Assembly (NCBI GenBank): GCA_045543555.1 | Contig: JAZQMQ010000007.1 | Span: 1 to 64,000, forward strand | Source of the DNA: Colimorpha_A sp045543555 | GTDB taxonomy: Bacteria; Bacillota; Clostridia; Oscillospirales; CAG-272 | Reading direction: 5' to 3' | Length of the DNA: 64,000 nucleotides | In this document: positions 1-8,715 of the stretch, piece after piece | Layout: each line of letters opens with the position of its first letter | Numbering within the stretch: position 1 is the stretch's first letter | Program-made: the position numbers and the translations under genes | Notes under the pieces: generated by a model | What the model saw: the letters and a program-made list of their open reading frames with translations, nothing else | Database searches by the model: none | Told to the model about the DNA's origin: nothing

Positions 1-316
1 AAAATTTCCGTTCTATCTTTTTTCTTTGCGGATATATTAATTCAGATTTCCTTCAACGTCCCATTAGTATCGCCCCTTTCGTTTTTGTCTTCGCCATATA
101 TAATCCTAAAAAATGGAAAAGGTGGACAAGAAATTTAAAAATTTTTTTGAATTTTTTAACACATGAAAAGCTGTAAATGCCGATTGCACCTTGTTATCGT
201 TTTTTCCATTATACACCAAAAATATTAACATTTTATGTACGCGGTAAAATTTTGTGTACTTGCACAAATGTTATACTGCATTTTTGTATAGTGTGACAAA
301 TATTTTTTTACCCCCC
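1..316. other. AT-rich intergenic stretch, no gene seen
   Basis: No reading frame here looks like a gene. A minus-strand TATAAT lies at about 207-212, so a divergent promoter for a gene left of the window is possible, but its -35 box is poor and no convincing start codon with a ribosome binding site follows inside the window. Confidence 0.4.
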
Positions 317-345
317 TTTACAAATCGTTTATACGGTGGTATAAT
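317..345 (+). promoter_or_regulatory. Promoter of the mgtE leader transcript
   Basis: TTTACA at 317-322 and a perfect TATAAT at 340-345 are separated by 17 bp, giving a transcription start near 352. This leaves a leader of about 200 nt before mgtE that carries a small ORF and a terminator hairpin. Confidence 0.8.
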
Positions 346-379
346 GAGAAAAGTGATTTATAAAAAAGGAGTGAGCTTT

Positions 380-475
380 ATGGATTCGGGCAGTATACCT
401 TTATGTACCTGCATTAATTTCTCAATGAACAGAATAACTGACCGATCAAGTGAGCTCACTGTATTTATACCTTAA
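380..475 (+). CDS. 31-codon leader peptide upstream of mgtE
   Basis: A short ORF begins with ATG at 380, eight bases after a good AAGGAG site (366-371), and ends with TAA at 473-475. It encodes 31 residues starting MDSGSIPLCTC and ending VFIP. It sits between a strong promoter and a terminator hairpin (493-516) that precedes mgtE, which is the layout of an attenuating leader peptide. The octamer AGTGAGCT overlapping the ribosome binding site (370-377) is complementary to AGCTCACT at 453-460 inside the ORF, so the start site could be masked by its own coding sequence. I do not recognise the peptide. A Mg-sensing role is inferred only from the downstream gene. Confidence 0.6.
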   Translation: MDSGSIPLCTCINFSMNRITDRSSELTVFIP

Positions 476-492
476 GGGTGTCTTTTTACCGT

Positions 493-516
493 GCGCAGCT
501 TGTCTGCGCCTTTTTT
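493..516 (+). terminator. Attenuator-like terminator ahead of mgtE
   Basis: GCGCAG (493-498), loop CTTGT, CTGCGC (504-509), then C and six T. It lies 18 bases after the leader ORF stop and 35 bases before the mgtE start, so most read-through into mgtE must pass it. The stem is only 6 bp but GC-rich. Confidence 0.6.
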
Positions 517-550
517 CTGTTCCGACTTCAATTTTGAAAGGAAGAACAAT

Positions 551-1918
551 ATGGAAAACAACATTCTCGATCTCGAAAAGGCTTTTGAATATGCCGAAAC
601 CAAAAACGTTACCGAGCTCAAGGCACTTTTAAAGGATGCTGAGCCTGCAGATATCGCGGCTCTATTCGATATGATCGCGCAAGAACAGCTACCCGTCGTT
701 TTCAGGCTTCTTAGCAAGGAGCTTGCGGCTGAAGTGTTTGTCGAAATGGATCCCGATTCGCAAGAGCATCTCATCGGTGCATTTACAGATAATGAGCTTA
801 AAGGAATTCTTGACGAGATATATCTCGACGATACTGTCGATATCGTTGAGGAAATGCCCGCAAACGTGGTTACAAGGATACTGAAGAACTCAACTCCCGA
901 CAGCAGAAAGGCTATAAATCAGCTTCTTTCCTACCCAAAAGACAGCGCAGGAAGCATAATGACGATAGAATTCGTCAGCCTGCGTCCAAACATGACCGTA
1001 AAAGAGGCTTTTGAGCACTTAAGAAAAACCGGGACCGAAAGCGAGACGATATATACTTGCTATATTACCGAGAACAAGAAGCTTCTCGGTGTCGTTTCGG
1101 TCTATACTCTCCTTTTAGCTTCTCCCGATGCTCTGATCTCTGACATAATGAATTCAAACGTAATATCAGTACACACATCAGAAGACCGCGCGGAAGCGGC
1201 TATGCTTCTGACAAAATATGATTTTCTTGCTCTTCCCGTTGTCGATAATGAGAGCAGACTCGTCGGAATCATCACAATTGACGACGCTATCGACGTAATT
1301 AACGAAGAGGACGAAGAGGACATTGCAAAAATGTCGGCTATCACTCCGACGGACCGTCCGTATATGAAGACTTCTCCCATTATGATATGGCTGACGAGAG
1401 TTCCGTGGCTTCTCATACTTATGATCTCTGCTACGTTCACCGGAATCATCATTTCTTCCTTTGAGAATGCGCTTGCCGCGCAGGTAACATTAACGGCATT
1501 CATTCCAATGCTTATGGGTACAGGAGGTAATGCCGGTTCTCAGGCATCGGTTACGATTATCCGCGGTCTTTCACTTGATGAAATTGAGTTTTCGGATATA
1601 TTCAAGGTACTACTAAAGGAGCTGTGGGTCTCAGCTCTTTGCGGAACGACACTCGCTGTTGCAACATTTGCTAAAATTCTGTTGATCGACAATTTCCTTC
1701 TCGGTAGTGGTATTACTGTCACCGTAGCTGCTGTTGTATCGATTACGATGGCTGCAACGATCATTCTTGCAAAACTGATCGGATGTTCCCTGCCTCTTAT
1801 TGCATCAAAAATGAAGCTTGATCCCGCAGTTATGGCGTCTCCGTTTATAACGACCATCGTTGATGCGCTTTCATTATTGCTCTATTTTTCGATTGCTTCA
1901 GCCGTTCTCGGCATATAA
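551..1918 (+). CDS. mgtE: Magnesium transporter MgtE
   Basis: A 455-residue inner-membrane Mg2+ channel. The N-terminal helical MgtE domain occupies about residues 10-130, two CBS domains that sense Mg2+ follow (about 135-255), and the last 180 residues form about five membrane helices with the family signature GTGGNAGSQ at the start of the pore domain. Length is normal for the family. The start is ATG 551 with AAAGG just upstream; an in-frame extension back to 491 has no ribosome binding site and would run through the terminator hairpin. The gene appears monocistronic, controlled by the promoter, leader ORF and hairpin described separately. No clear terminator follows before the liv promoter. 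Confidence 0.93.
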   Translation: MENNILDLEKAFEYAETKNVTELKALLKDAEPADIAALFDMIAQEQLPVVFRLLSKELAAEVFVEMDPDSQEHLIGAFTDNELKGILDEIYLDDTVDIVEEMPANVVTRILKNSTPDSRKAINQLLSYPKDSAGSIMTIEFVSLRPNMTVKEAFEHLRKTGTESETIYTCYITENKKLLGVVSVYTLLLASPDALISDIMNSNVISVHTSEDRAEAAMLLTKYDFLALPVVDNESRLVGIITIDDAIDVINEEDEEDIAKMSAITPTDRPYMKTSPIMIWLTRVPWLLILMISATFTGIIISSFENALAAQVTLTAFIPMLMGTGGNAGSQASVTIIRGLSLDEIEFSDIFKVLLKELWVSALCGTTLAVATFAKILLIDNFLLGSGITVTVAAVVSITMAATIILAKLIGCSLPLIASKMKLDPAVMASPFITTIVDALSLLLYFSIASAVLGI

Positions 1919-2035
1919 TTCACGCATAAATGCATAAAAATTTCAAATTTATCATGTAAAAAGCCAATTTACCCTTAATTTGACCCAAAAATGCAGGAAA
2001 TGTCAAACAAAATTTCAAAAACTCTTCAAAAATCC

Positions 2036-2064
2036 TTGACAATATTGTTGCATTAAGGTATAAT
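2036..2064 (+). promoter_or_regulatory. Promoter of the liv operon
   Basis: A consensus TTGACA (2036-2041), 17-bp spacer and TATAAT (2059-2064), with a 40-nt leader to livJ. One of the strongest promoters in the window, fitting an abundant binding protein. Confidence 0.88.
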
Positions 2065-2111
2065 TTGGAATATCTTATTATATTCAATTTTATATTCAGG
2101 AGGTTTTCGCA

Positions 2112-3281
2112 ATGAAAATCAACAAGATCTTAGCTGTTGCACTTGCAGTTGTCTGCTGTCTCGGACTGTTTGCAGGATGTGGCAAAAAGAGCTACACAAA
2201 GAACAACACAGAATTTATCATTGGAGTATCCGGTCCCCTTTCCGGCGGTGCTGCTATGTACGGTGAGGCAGTAAAGAACTCCGCACAGATCGCAATCGAG
2301 GAGATCAACGCCGCAGGCGGCCTCAACGGCATCAAGTTCAAGCTTCTTGCAACCGACGATATGCACGATCCCAGCAAGGTTGCAAACAACTTCTCCAACA
2401 TGTATGAGAACGGTATGCAGATTTCTCTCGGTACCGTAACTACAGCTCCCGCTCTCGAGTTCAAGAACCTCGCTAAAGAAGAAAACGTATTCTTCCTCAC
2501 ACCTTCCGCTTCCGGTGACAAGGTTCCCGTTCCCGGCATCGGATATCAGATGTGCTTTGCAGACGGCAACCAGGGTGCTGTTGCGGCTAAGTACGTAAAC
2601 GAAAACTTCAAGGGTCAGACTATCGGCGCATTCTATAAGTCAGACGAGGACTATTCCAAGGGTATCTTCGATCAGTTCAAGGCAAATCTCGATTCCTCGA
2701 TCACCATCGTCGAAACAAACTTCACCGATGCAAACGCAACCGACTTTGCAACCCAGATCGACACCCTTAAGAATTGCTCCTTCATCTTCATGCCCACCTA
2801 CTACGGTCCCGCTTCCCTCTTTATGACTCAGGCTAAGGACATTATCGCCGCAAACGCTACCTACTACGGATGCGACGGCTTCGACGGTATCGACAACATT
2901 GACGGTTTCGACATCACCAAGATCCCTCAGGCAGTCAGCATGCTTTCACACTTCAATTCCAAGGCTACCGACGGAATTGCAAAATCCTTCATCGATACCT
3001 ACACAGAAAAGTACGGTAAGGAAACATTAAACCAGTTCGGCGCATCTGCTTACGACTGTGTTTATGCTATCTACAATGCAATGAAGAAGGCTATTGAATC
3101 CGGCAAGGAGATCCCCGTTACAATCAGCGCTTCCGATCTCTGCGATATCTTGAGCGAGCAGTTCAAGAACGGCTTTACTCTTGAGAACGGTGTTACCGGC
3201 TCCAACATCACTTGGACCGCAGACGGTTACGTAAACAAGCAGGCTATCAAGTATGTTATCAAGGAGGCAAACGCCGCTTAA
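2112..3281 (+). CDS. livJ: Branched-chain amino-acid ABC transporter, substrate-binding lipoprotein
   Basis: A 389-residue periplasmic-binding-protein-like lipoprotein of the Leu/Ile/Val family. A signal sequence with lipobox FAGC places the lipidated Cys at residue 23, so the protein is tethered outside the membrane. The mature part starts with a typical family-4 motif (FIIGVSGPLSGGAAMYG) and continues with ANNF and FFLTPSASG stretches seen in LivJ-like folds. It captures a branched-chain amino acid, or possibly another amide or amino acid, and delivers it to LivHM. Codon use is strongly biased, suggesting high expression. The AGGAGG site at about 2099-2104 sets the start. A 13-bp hairpin follows immediately. 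Confidence 0.92.
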   Translation: MKINKILAVALAVVCCLGLFAGCGKKSYTKNNTEFIIGVSGPLSGGAAMYGEAVKNSAQIAIEEINAAGGLNGIKFKLLATDDMHDPSKVANNFSNMYENGMQISLGTVTTAPALEFKNLAKEENVFFLTPSASGDKVPVPGIGYQMCFADGNQGAVAAKYVNENFKGQTIGAFYKSDEDYSKGIFDQFKANLDSSITIVETNFTDANATDFATQIDTLKNCSFIFMPTYYGPASLFMTQAKDIIAANATYYGCDGFDGIDNIDGFDITKIPQAVSMLSHFNSKATDGIAKSFIDTYTEKYGKETLNQFGASAYDCVYAIYNAMKKAIESGKEIPVTISASDLCDILSEQFKNGFTLENGVTGSNITWTADGYVNKQAIKYVIKEANAA

Positions 3282-3315
3282 TTCGGCTCTGCCACTTTAA
3301 AAGTAAAAAATCGAT

Positions 3316-3350
3316 CTGCATATGTCGGAAAAACCGACATATGCAGTTTT
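3316..3350 (+). terminator. Partial terminator between livJ and livH
   Basis: A perfect 13-bp stem (3316-3328 with 3334-3346), loop AAAAA, followed by only four T. It lies between the binding-protein gene and the membrane genes, with no promoter after it. It is probably a leaky terminator or 3' mRNA stabiliser that makes LivJ more abundant than the rest. Confidence 0.7.
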
Positions 3351-3393
3351 CGGCTTTTAATCGACACTTTACATTTAAGTAAAAAGGTGTTTT

Positions 3394-4266
3394 ATGGAAA
3401 CAATTTTATCAGTTATATTAAATGGACTCAGCCTAGGCGGCTCCTATGCGATGATCGCACTCGGCTATACCATGGTGTACGGTATAGCAAAAATGCTTAA
3501 CTTTGCACACGGAGATATCATAATGGTAGGAGCGTATGCAATATACGTATTCCTTGCCCTGAACAATCCTATACTTGCAATAATTCTCTCGGTTATCTTC
3601 TGTATGCTCCTCGGCATACTTATCGAAAGAATAGCATACAGACCTCTTAGAGGCGCCTCCCCCCTTGCTGTACTTATAACGGCGATCGGTGTCAGCTATC
3701 TGCTTCAGAGCTTGGCGCAGATACTGTTCGGTTCGGCTCCTAAAATGGTAGAGGTTGCAGATCTCGGTGCTGTCGAAATTCTTAACGTCAGAGTTCAGAT
3801 ATCGACCTTTGTAACACTTGCGGTGGCAATCGTTGTCATGGTCGCATTAACCCTTTTTGTTAAATTCTCACGTACAGGACGTGCAATGATCGCGGTATCC
3901 GAGGACAGAGGCGCGGCACAGCTTATGGGAATTAACGTTAATAAGATCATAACAATCACATTTGCAATAGGCTCTTCCCTTGCAGCACTTGCAGGACTTT
4001 TCTATCTTCTCAAAGCACCAACAGTTAACAATGCTCTCGGAGCAATGCCCGGTATCAAAGCATTCACCGCAGCTGTTATCGGTGGCATCGGATCTATCCC
4101 AGGCGCTATGCTCGGCGGTCTCCTTCTTGGCTTTGTTGAATGTATCTCCGCAAAATTTGCAGCAATTGCTCCCTATACCGATGCAATTGAGTTCTCACTG
4201 CTTATAATTATTCTTCTGGTTCGCCCCACGGGCTTCCTTGGAAAGAAAAGAAGGGAGAAGGTATAA
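3394..4266 (+). CDS. livH: Branched-chain amino-acid ABC permease LivH
   Basis: A 290-residue integral membrane protein of the LivH type with about eight hydrophobic helices. It has the characteristic N-terminal GLSLGGSYAMIALGYTMVYG segment and the C-terminal GGIGSIPGAMLGGLLLG stretch that forms the coupling region to the ATPases. With LivM it forms the translocation pore. The stop overlaps the livM start by one base (TAATG), implying translational coupling. Confidence 0.93.
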   Translation: METILSVILNGLSLGGSYAMIALGYTMVYGIAKMLNFAHGDIIMVGAYAIYVFLALNNPILAIILSVIFCMLLGILIERIAYRPLRGASPLAVLITAIGVSYLLQSLAQILFGSAPKMVEVADLGAVEILNVRVQISTFVTLAVAIVVMVALTLFVKFSRTGRAMIAVSEDRGAAQLMGINVNKIITITFAIGSSLAALAGLFYLLKAPTVNNALGAMPGIKAFTAAVIGGIGSIPGAMLGGLLLGFVECISAKFAAIAPYTDAIEFSLLIIILLVRPTGFLGKKRREKV

Positions 4267-5405
4267 TGAAGCTATCAAAGAAGTTCAATATAAAGCACTA
4301 CGTTGCTTATATAGCGATTGCCATAGCAACAATATTCTTTGCTACAATGTCCCTTGCGGATCAGCTTGACGGATCAGTACTTTTCCTTCTTGAGAAGGTC
4401 TCAATCAGCGTAATTCTCGCAATTTCTCTCAGCGTGGTCGTGGGCTTCCTCGGTGAGCTTTCGCTTGGACACGCGGGATTTATGTGCATTGGTGCATATA
4501 TCAGCGGAAAGGTTGCTTGTATTCTTGAGCCTCATCTGGCAGGCAATGAAACAGTAAATCTTTTTATCTGTCTGCTTGTTGGAGGAATCGTAGCCGCAGT
4601 TTGCGGTGTAATTATCGGCATCCCGGCACTCAGACTCAGAGGTGACTATCTTGCCATCGTGACTCTTGCATTCGGCGAGATCGTACGAAGCCTTTTCAGA
4701 AACTCATCCGATTCTTCTTTTGGTGGAACAAGAGGTCTTGATACTCCTCGCTTCGATAAGCAGTACCTTTTCATTTTTGGATTCTTAATGGTATTGCTCA
4801 CACTTTTCATTGTGCAGAGCTTTATCCGCTCCAAGCACGGACGTGCTGTAACTGCAATAAGAGATAACGAAATTGCGGCAAGAGCATGCGGCATCAACGT
4901 TACAAAGTACAAGCTACTCGCCTTCACTATTTCCGCATTTTTTGCGGGAATCGCGGGAACGCTCTATAGCTTCAGTAACTATACTGTTCAGCAGTCCAAC
5001 TTCAGTTATAACTATTCCATTGAAATACTCGTTATAGTAGTACTAGGTGGAATGGGAAATATCAATGGCTCAATTATTGCAGCCGCGCTCATCACTTACC
5101 TTGACGCAGAGCTTGCAAACGTTCTCACAGGCGACCTGGCTGTCCTTCAGAACCTTGTTTACGCACTTGTTCTTATCGTGATTGTAATTTACAACAACGC
5201 GCCAAAGCTCAAGGGCTTCAGAGACAAGTACAGCTTCTCCGCATTAATCAAAAAGATATCCAAACGTTCACACGACCCGTCACACGTTACAGATGATACT
5301 GCAAAATGGGACGTTGTGCCCACAAAGATTCAGATGGATGAAATTCTCTCCATCGATATGAAGACACAGAATCTCGATGCCGACAAGGAAAGAGGTAAAA
5401 AATAA
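4266..5405 (+). CDS. livM: Branched-chain amino-acid ABC permease LivM
   Basis: A 379-residue LivM-type permease with about nine helices. It carries GELSLGHAGFMCIGAY near residue 60, ALRLRGDYLAIVTLAFGEI near 125, and GGMGNINGSIIAA near 260. The last 65 or so residues are charged and follow the final helix, a longer cytoplasmic tail than LivM needs; its role is unknown. Translation is coupled on both sides: ATG overlaps the livH stop and the stop overlaps the livG start by one base. Confidence 0.92.
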   Translation: MKLSKKFNIKHYVAYIAIAIATIFFATMSLADQLDGSVLFLLEKVSISVILAISLSVVVGFLGELSLGHAGFMCIGAYISGKVACILEPHLAGNETVNLFICLLVGGIVAAVCGVIIGIPALRLRGDYLAIVTLAFGEIVRSLFRNSSDSSFGGTRGLDTPRFDKQYLFIFGFLMVLLTLFIVQSFIRSKHGRAVTAIRDNEIAARACGINVTKYKLLAFTISAFFAGIAGTLYSFSNYTVQQSNFSYNYSIEILVIVVLGGMGNINGSIIAAALITYLDAELANVLTGDLAVLQNLVYALVLIVIVIYNNAPKLKGFRDKYSFSALIKKISKRSHDPSHVTDDTAKWDVVPTKIQMDEILSIDMKTQNLDADKERGKK

Positions 5406-6175
5406 TGGGAAACTACATTCTTGAAACAAAAAAACTCGGAATTTCCTTTGGCGGACTTAAGGCTGTTCAGGATCTTAACCTTAAGATCGAGAAAAATCAG
5501 ATCTACGGACTTATCGGTCCTAACGGCGCGGGTAAAACCACTGTTTTCAATATGCTGACAGGTGTGTACAAGCCCACAACAGGCACATTTTTCCTTGACG
5601 GACAGGAGCTTAAGGGATACTCTCAGGACAAAATAAACCATAAGGGTATTGCCAGAACCTTCCAGAATATAAGACTTTTTAACAATATGACGGTCGTACG
5701 TAACGTAATGGTTGCACTTCACGATCAGCCCGAATACAAATGCACCGTTCTTGAAAGCTTATTCAGACTCCCGCGTCACTTTAAAGTCGAAAAGCAAATG
5801 AGAAACAGAGCGAAAGAGCTTCTTTCAATTTTCGATCTTGAAGATGTAAGAAACAATCTCGCCTGTAATCTCCCCTACGGTAAACAAAGAAAGCTTGAAA
5901 TTGCTCGTGCATTGGCAACAAATCCAAAGCTTCTCCTTCTTGATGAGCCTGCCGCAGGTATGAATCCTCACGAAACAGAGGACCTTGAAAAAACGATCAG
6001 ATTTATAAGAGAAAAATTTGACGTAACTATACTTCTTATCGAGCACGATATGAAATTTGTATCAGGTCTTTGCGATCAAATTACGGTTCTTAACTTCGGA
6101 ACGGTTCTTGCAGAGGGCGAAACCAAGGCAACTCTACGCGATCCCGTAGTCGTTCGTGCATATATCGGAGGTTAA
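5405..6175 (+). CDS. livG: Branched-chain amino-acid ABC ATPase LivG
   Basis: A 256-residue cytoplasmic ATPase. The Walker A is GPNGAGKTT near residue 40, the LivG-specific GIARTFQNIRLF follows the Q-loop, the signature region is LPYGKQRKLEIARAL (family variant of LSGGQ), and Walker B is LLLLDEPAAGMNPHE. It ends with the LivG-type C-terminal helix region. The product pairs with LivF to power LivHM. Confidence 0.93.
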   Translation: MGNYILETKKLGISFGGLKAVQDLNLKIEKNQIYGLIGPNGAGKTTVFNMLTGVYKPTTGTFFLDGQELKGYSQDKINHKGIARTFQNIRLFNNMTVVRNVMVALHDQPEYKCTVLESLFRLPRHFKVEKQMRNRAKELLSIFDLEDVRNNLACNLPYGKQRKLEIARALATNPKLLLLDEPAAGMNPHETEDLEKTIRFIREKFDVTILLIEHDMKFVSGLCDQITVLNFGTVLAEGETKATLRDPVVVRAYIGG

Positions 6176-6176
6176 T

Positions 6177-6887
6177 ATGGCATTGCTTGAAGTAAATAAC
6201 CTTGAAGTACATTATGGCGTTATATGCGCCCTTAAGGGAATAAGCTTTGAAGTTAACGAAGGCGAGATCGTCACTCTTATCGGCGCTAACGGCGCAGGAA
6301 AAACGACAACGATGCAGAGCATCATTGGGCTCATTCCAAAAAGCAACGGCACGATCACCTTTGATAACAAAGATATTACCCATACTCCCTGCCATAAGAT
6401 CGTTCATAACGGCATGACTCAGGTTCCCGAAGGAAGAAGAATCTTTCAGGAACTTACGGTATATGAAAATCTTTTGATGGGTGCTTATTCCATTAAGGAC
6501 TCATCGGGATTTAAAAAAGATCTTGAGGATATTTTCTCACGATTCCCGAGACTTTTCGAAAGAAAGAATCAGATCGCAGGAACTCTTTCGGGTGGCGAAC
6601 AGCAGATGCTTGCAATAGGCAGAGCCTTAATGAGCCATCCAAAGCTTCTTATGCTCGATGAGCCTTCAATGGGTCTTTCCCCGCTTCTTGTCGATCAGGT
6701 GTTTGACATAATCAAAGAGATCAACAAGGAAGGCACTACTATCCTTCTGGTTGAACAGAATGCAGGCAAGTCACTTGCAATATCAAACAGAGCATACGTG
6801 CTTGAAAACGGTAAGATTGTTCTTTCGGGAACGGGTGCCGAGCTTGCGGCAAGTGAATCCGTCCGTGAAGCATATCTCGGCGGCTGA
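6177..6887 (+). CDS. livF: Branched-chain amino-acid ABC ATPase LivF
   Basis: A 236-residue ATPase with Walker A GANGAGKTT, the LivF hallmark VPEGRRIFQELTVYENL, signature LSGGEQQMLAIGRAL and Walker B LMLDEPSMGLSP. The start is ATG 6177, placed one base after the livG stop and six bases after a GGAGG site inside the livG end; a longer frame from 6156 has no such site. The operon ends at the hairpin that follows. Confidence 0.93.
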   Translation: MALLEVNNLEVHYGVICALKGISFEVNEGEIVTLIGANGAGKTTTMQSIIGLIPKSNGTITFDNKDITHTPCHKIVHNGMTQVPEGRRIFQELTVYENLLMGAYSIKDSSGFKKDLEDIFSRFPRLFERKNQIAGTLSGGEQQMLAIGRALMSHPKLLMLDEPSMGLSPLLVDQVFDIIKEINKEGTTILLVEQNAGKSLAISNRAYVLENGKIVLSGTGAELAASESVREAYLGG

Positions 6888-6900
6888 TATATAATATTTA

Positions 6901-6943
6901 AAACTCGCTTAATGAATCGTTTAATTCATTAAGCGAGTTTTTT
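6901..6943. terminator. Bidirectional terminator livF / PHP gene
   Basis: A 17-bp perfect stem (6901-6917 with 6924-6940), 6-base loop, T-run on the plus strand and A-run that becomes T on the minus strand. It serves the two convergent transcripts. Confidence 0.9.
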
Positions 6944-6945
6944 AG

Positions 6946-7746
6946 TTAAAGCATATCCTTTACAAATTTTCCATCGTATAAAGTCATTACGTGTTTGAAA
7001 CCAATATCCTTCAGCATATATCTAACCTCAGTAAACGAGCAAGCTATATCGCTTGCATTATGGCAATCTGAAGAAATAATGATATCCGCACCGTGTTTTT
7101 TTAATATGTGAAGAAGATTTTCTGCAGGATACGGCGTTGTTCTGTGACCTCTGGCAATGGCTCCTGTATTAATCTCGACGATACAGCCCAGATCTGCTAT
7201 TTGTTCGGTATATTTTTCTGCAATACGGTTATACCCAGAATTATTAAGGAAGGGATAACCGCTTTTTTCATCGTATTTTGTCAGCAGATCCAAGTGACCT
7301 ACAATATCAGGCTTCCTATTTTTAATATAGTCTGTAAATTTAGAATAATAGCTCTCCGCAACTGCTTCAATATTCGAATCAAGTGCTTCGATTCCAAGTT
7401 TAAGTCCATTATAGCTAAGATCGATGGGATAATACTTATCTTGAATTTTCAAATAATGAGACGAGCCCAACAAATAATCAAATCTGCTTCTGTCTACGAG
7501 GCAGAACGCATCTTCCTCAACTCCTACGTAAACCTGTATGTCAGAACCGTATTTGTCTCTTAATCTCTTGATTTCTTTTATATACCCATCAGTATCCTTC
7601 ATACAGTAGGAAAGATCAAAATCCGTATATCCATGACCTGAAAATCCTATAGAGGTGAAGCCTGCATTGATTGCAGAAATCACCATTTCCTCAGCAGAAC
7701 TTTTTCCGTCACAGAACTGTGTATGTGTATGAAAATTACTTAACAT
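6946..7746 (-). CDS. PHP-family histidinol-phosphatase-like hydrolase
   Basis: A 266-residue PHP-domain phosphoesterase. Metal ligands are visible in order: NFHTHTQFCDG at the N-terminus, GFSGHG near residue 40, GVEED near 75, SSHYLK near 95, VGHLDLL near 150, EINTGA near 195 and SSDCH near 230. The set and length match HisJ/HisK-type histidinol-phosphatase, which removes phosphate from L-histidinol phosphate. No other his gene is nearby, so a different phosphoester is possible. The start has GGGGAG upstream, and the gene lies 15 bases after lplA in the same minus-strand operon. Confidence 0.8.
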   Translation of the reverse strand: MLSNFHTHTQFCDGKSSAEEMVISAINAGFTSIGFSGHGYTDFDLSYCMKDTDGYIKEIKRLRDKYGSDIQVYVGVEEDAFCLVDRSRFDYLLGSSHYLKIQDKYYPIDLSYNGLKLGIEALDSNIEAVAESYYSKFTDYIKNRKPDIVGHLDLLTKYDEKSGYPFLNNSGYNRIAEKYTEQIADLGCIVEINTGAIARGHRTTPYPAENLLHILKKHGADIIISSDCHNASDIACSFTEVRYMLKDIGFKHVMTLYDGKFVKDML

Positions 7747-7761
7747 ATTATCTCCCCACTA

Positions 7762-8715
7762 TTAGTTAAAAAACAAATTTGCTATATCAAAAGCTGTAAC
7801 TCCATGTATCGTACATTCAGACGACTTAACAGCCTTTATAATGTCTTCCCTTATAAGCCTGCAGCCTCGTACTGCATCGGATAATGCATTAGGATCCCCC
7901 ACAGAAAAGAAGTCTCCGCTGATCTTAACGTCATTAATGATACCGCGCTCGCAATTATATTCTATCTGTACGGTGCCGCCATCGAAACGCTTTTTCGTGC
8001 ACTTCTCATATTGCCTGGACGAACCGAACACGTAATCCCAATCAGAAAACTTAGTTTTTGACAGATGAGTGATCTCAGCACGCTCAGACTCGTTAAGTTC
8101 CTTGACCTCTGCATCAAAAGCGTTACAAAGACGATCAAAAACATCATCGATCGTTGCATCGGTATAATTGCTGATTTGACCAACTCTCGATCTTACGCTT
8201 TTAATCCCTTTACTCTTTATCTTTTCCTCATCAACGCAAAGGACCTTTGACATAGCATCTCCATCAACACGGTAAAGAAGTGTTCCGTGATGGAGTATTT
8301 TTCCGTACTTGTGGCATTGAGCGTTTCCCGATATCTTTGCGCCGTCAACCTCAAGATCATTCCTGCCGTTTATAACAGCATTGACACCCAGCTCCTTTAA
8401 AACCGAAATGACCGGCTCAAGAAATCTTGCAAAATCGATCTCTGAGGAATCCTCATCGACGATAAAGGAGAAATTGATGTTCTGAAGATCATGATATACC
8501 GCGCCACCGCCGGTTATCCTTCGTGTAATCTTTATCCCATGCTCCTCGGCATACGGAATATTCACCTCAGAAAATGCATTTTGACTGAGTCCGATAATAA
8601 CGGAGGGCGCATTTTGCCATATCATAAAAATATCAGAGTCAGCATTCTTCATCAGCCATTCTTCGCAAGCAAGATTAAAGAAAGGATCGTTTGAATTATT
8701 GACTAATCTCTTCAT
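7762..8715 (-). CDS. lplA: Lipoate-protein ligase A
   Basis: A 317-residue cytosolic enzyme that activates free lipoate (or octanoate) with ATP and attaches it to a lysine of lipoyl domains. The conserved RRITGGGAVYHDLQNINFSFI block lies near residue 70 and the lysine-bearing KISGNAQ plus HHGTLLY lies near 130-150, both standard for LplA. A C-terminal accessory domain is present, giving normal length. Its ATG overlaps the stop of the araC-type gene (ATGA) and is preceded by GGAGG, so it is co-translated with the regulator. No lipoate-dependent dehydrogenase or glycine-cleavage gene lies in the window. Confidence 0.9.
   Translation of the reverse strand: MKRLVNNSNDPFFNLACEEWLMKNADSDIFMIWQNAPSVIIGLSQNAFSEVNIPYAEEHGIKITRRITGGGAVYHDLQNINFSFIVDEDSSEIDFARFLEPVISVLKELGVNAVINGRNDLEVDGAKISGNAQCHKYGKILHHGTLLYRVDGDAMSKVLCVDEEKIKSKGIKSVRSRVGQISNYTDATIDDVFDRLCNAFDAEVKELNESERAEITHLSKTKFSDWDYVFGSSRQYEKCTKKRFDGGTVQIEYNCERGIINDVKISGDFFSVGDPNALSDAVRGCRLIREDIIKAVKSSECTIHGVTAFDIANLFFN

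Noticed and set aside
1919..2035. Possible terminator after mgtE
   Set aside because: AT-rich sequence with only very short inverted repeats and no T-run; not enough to call.
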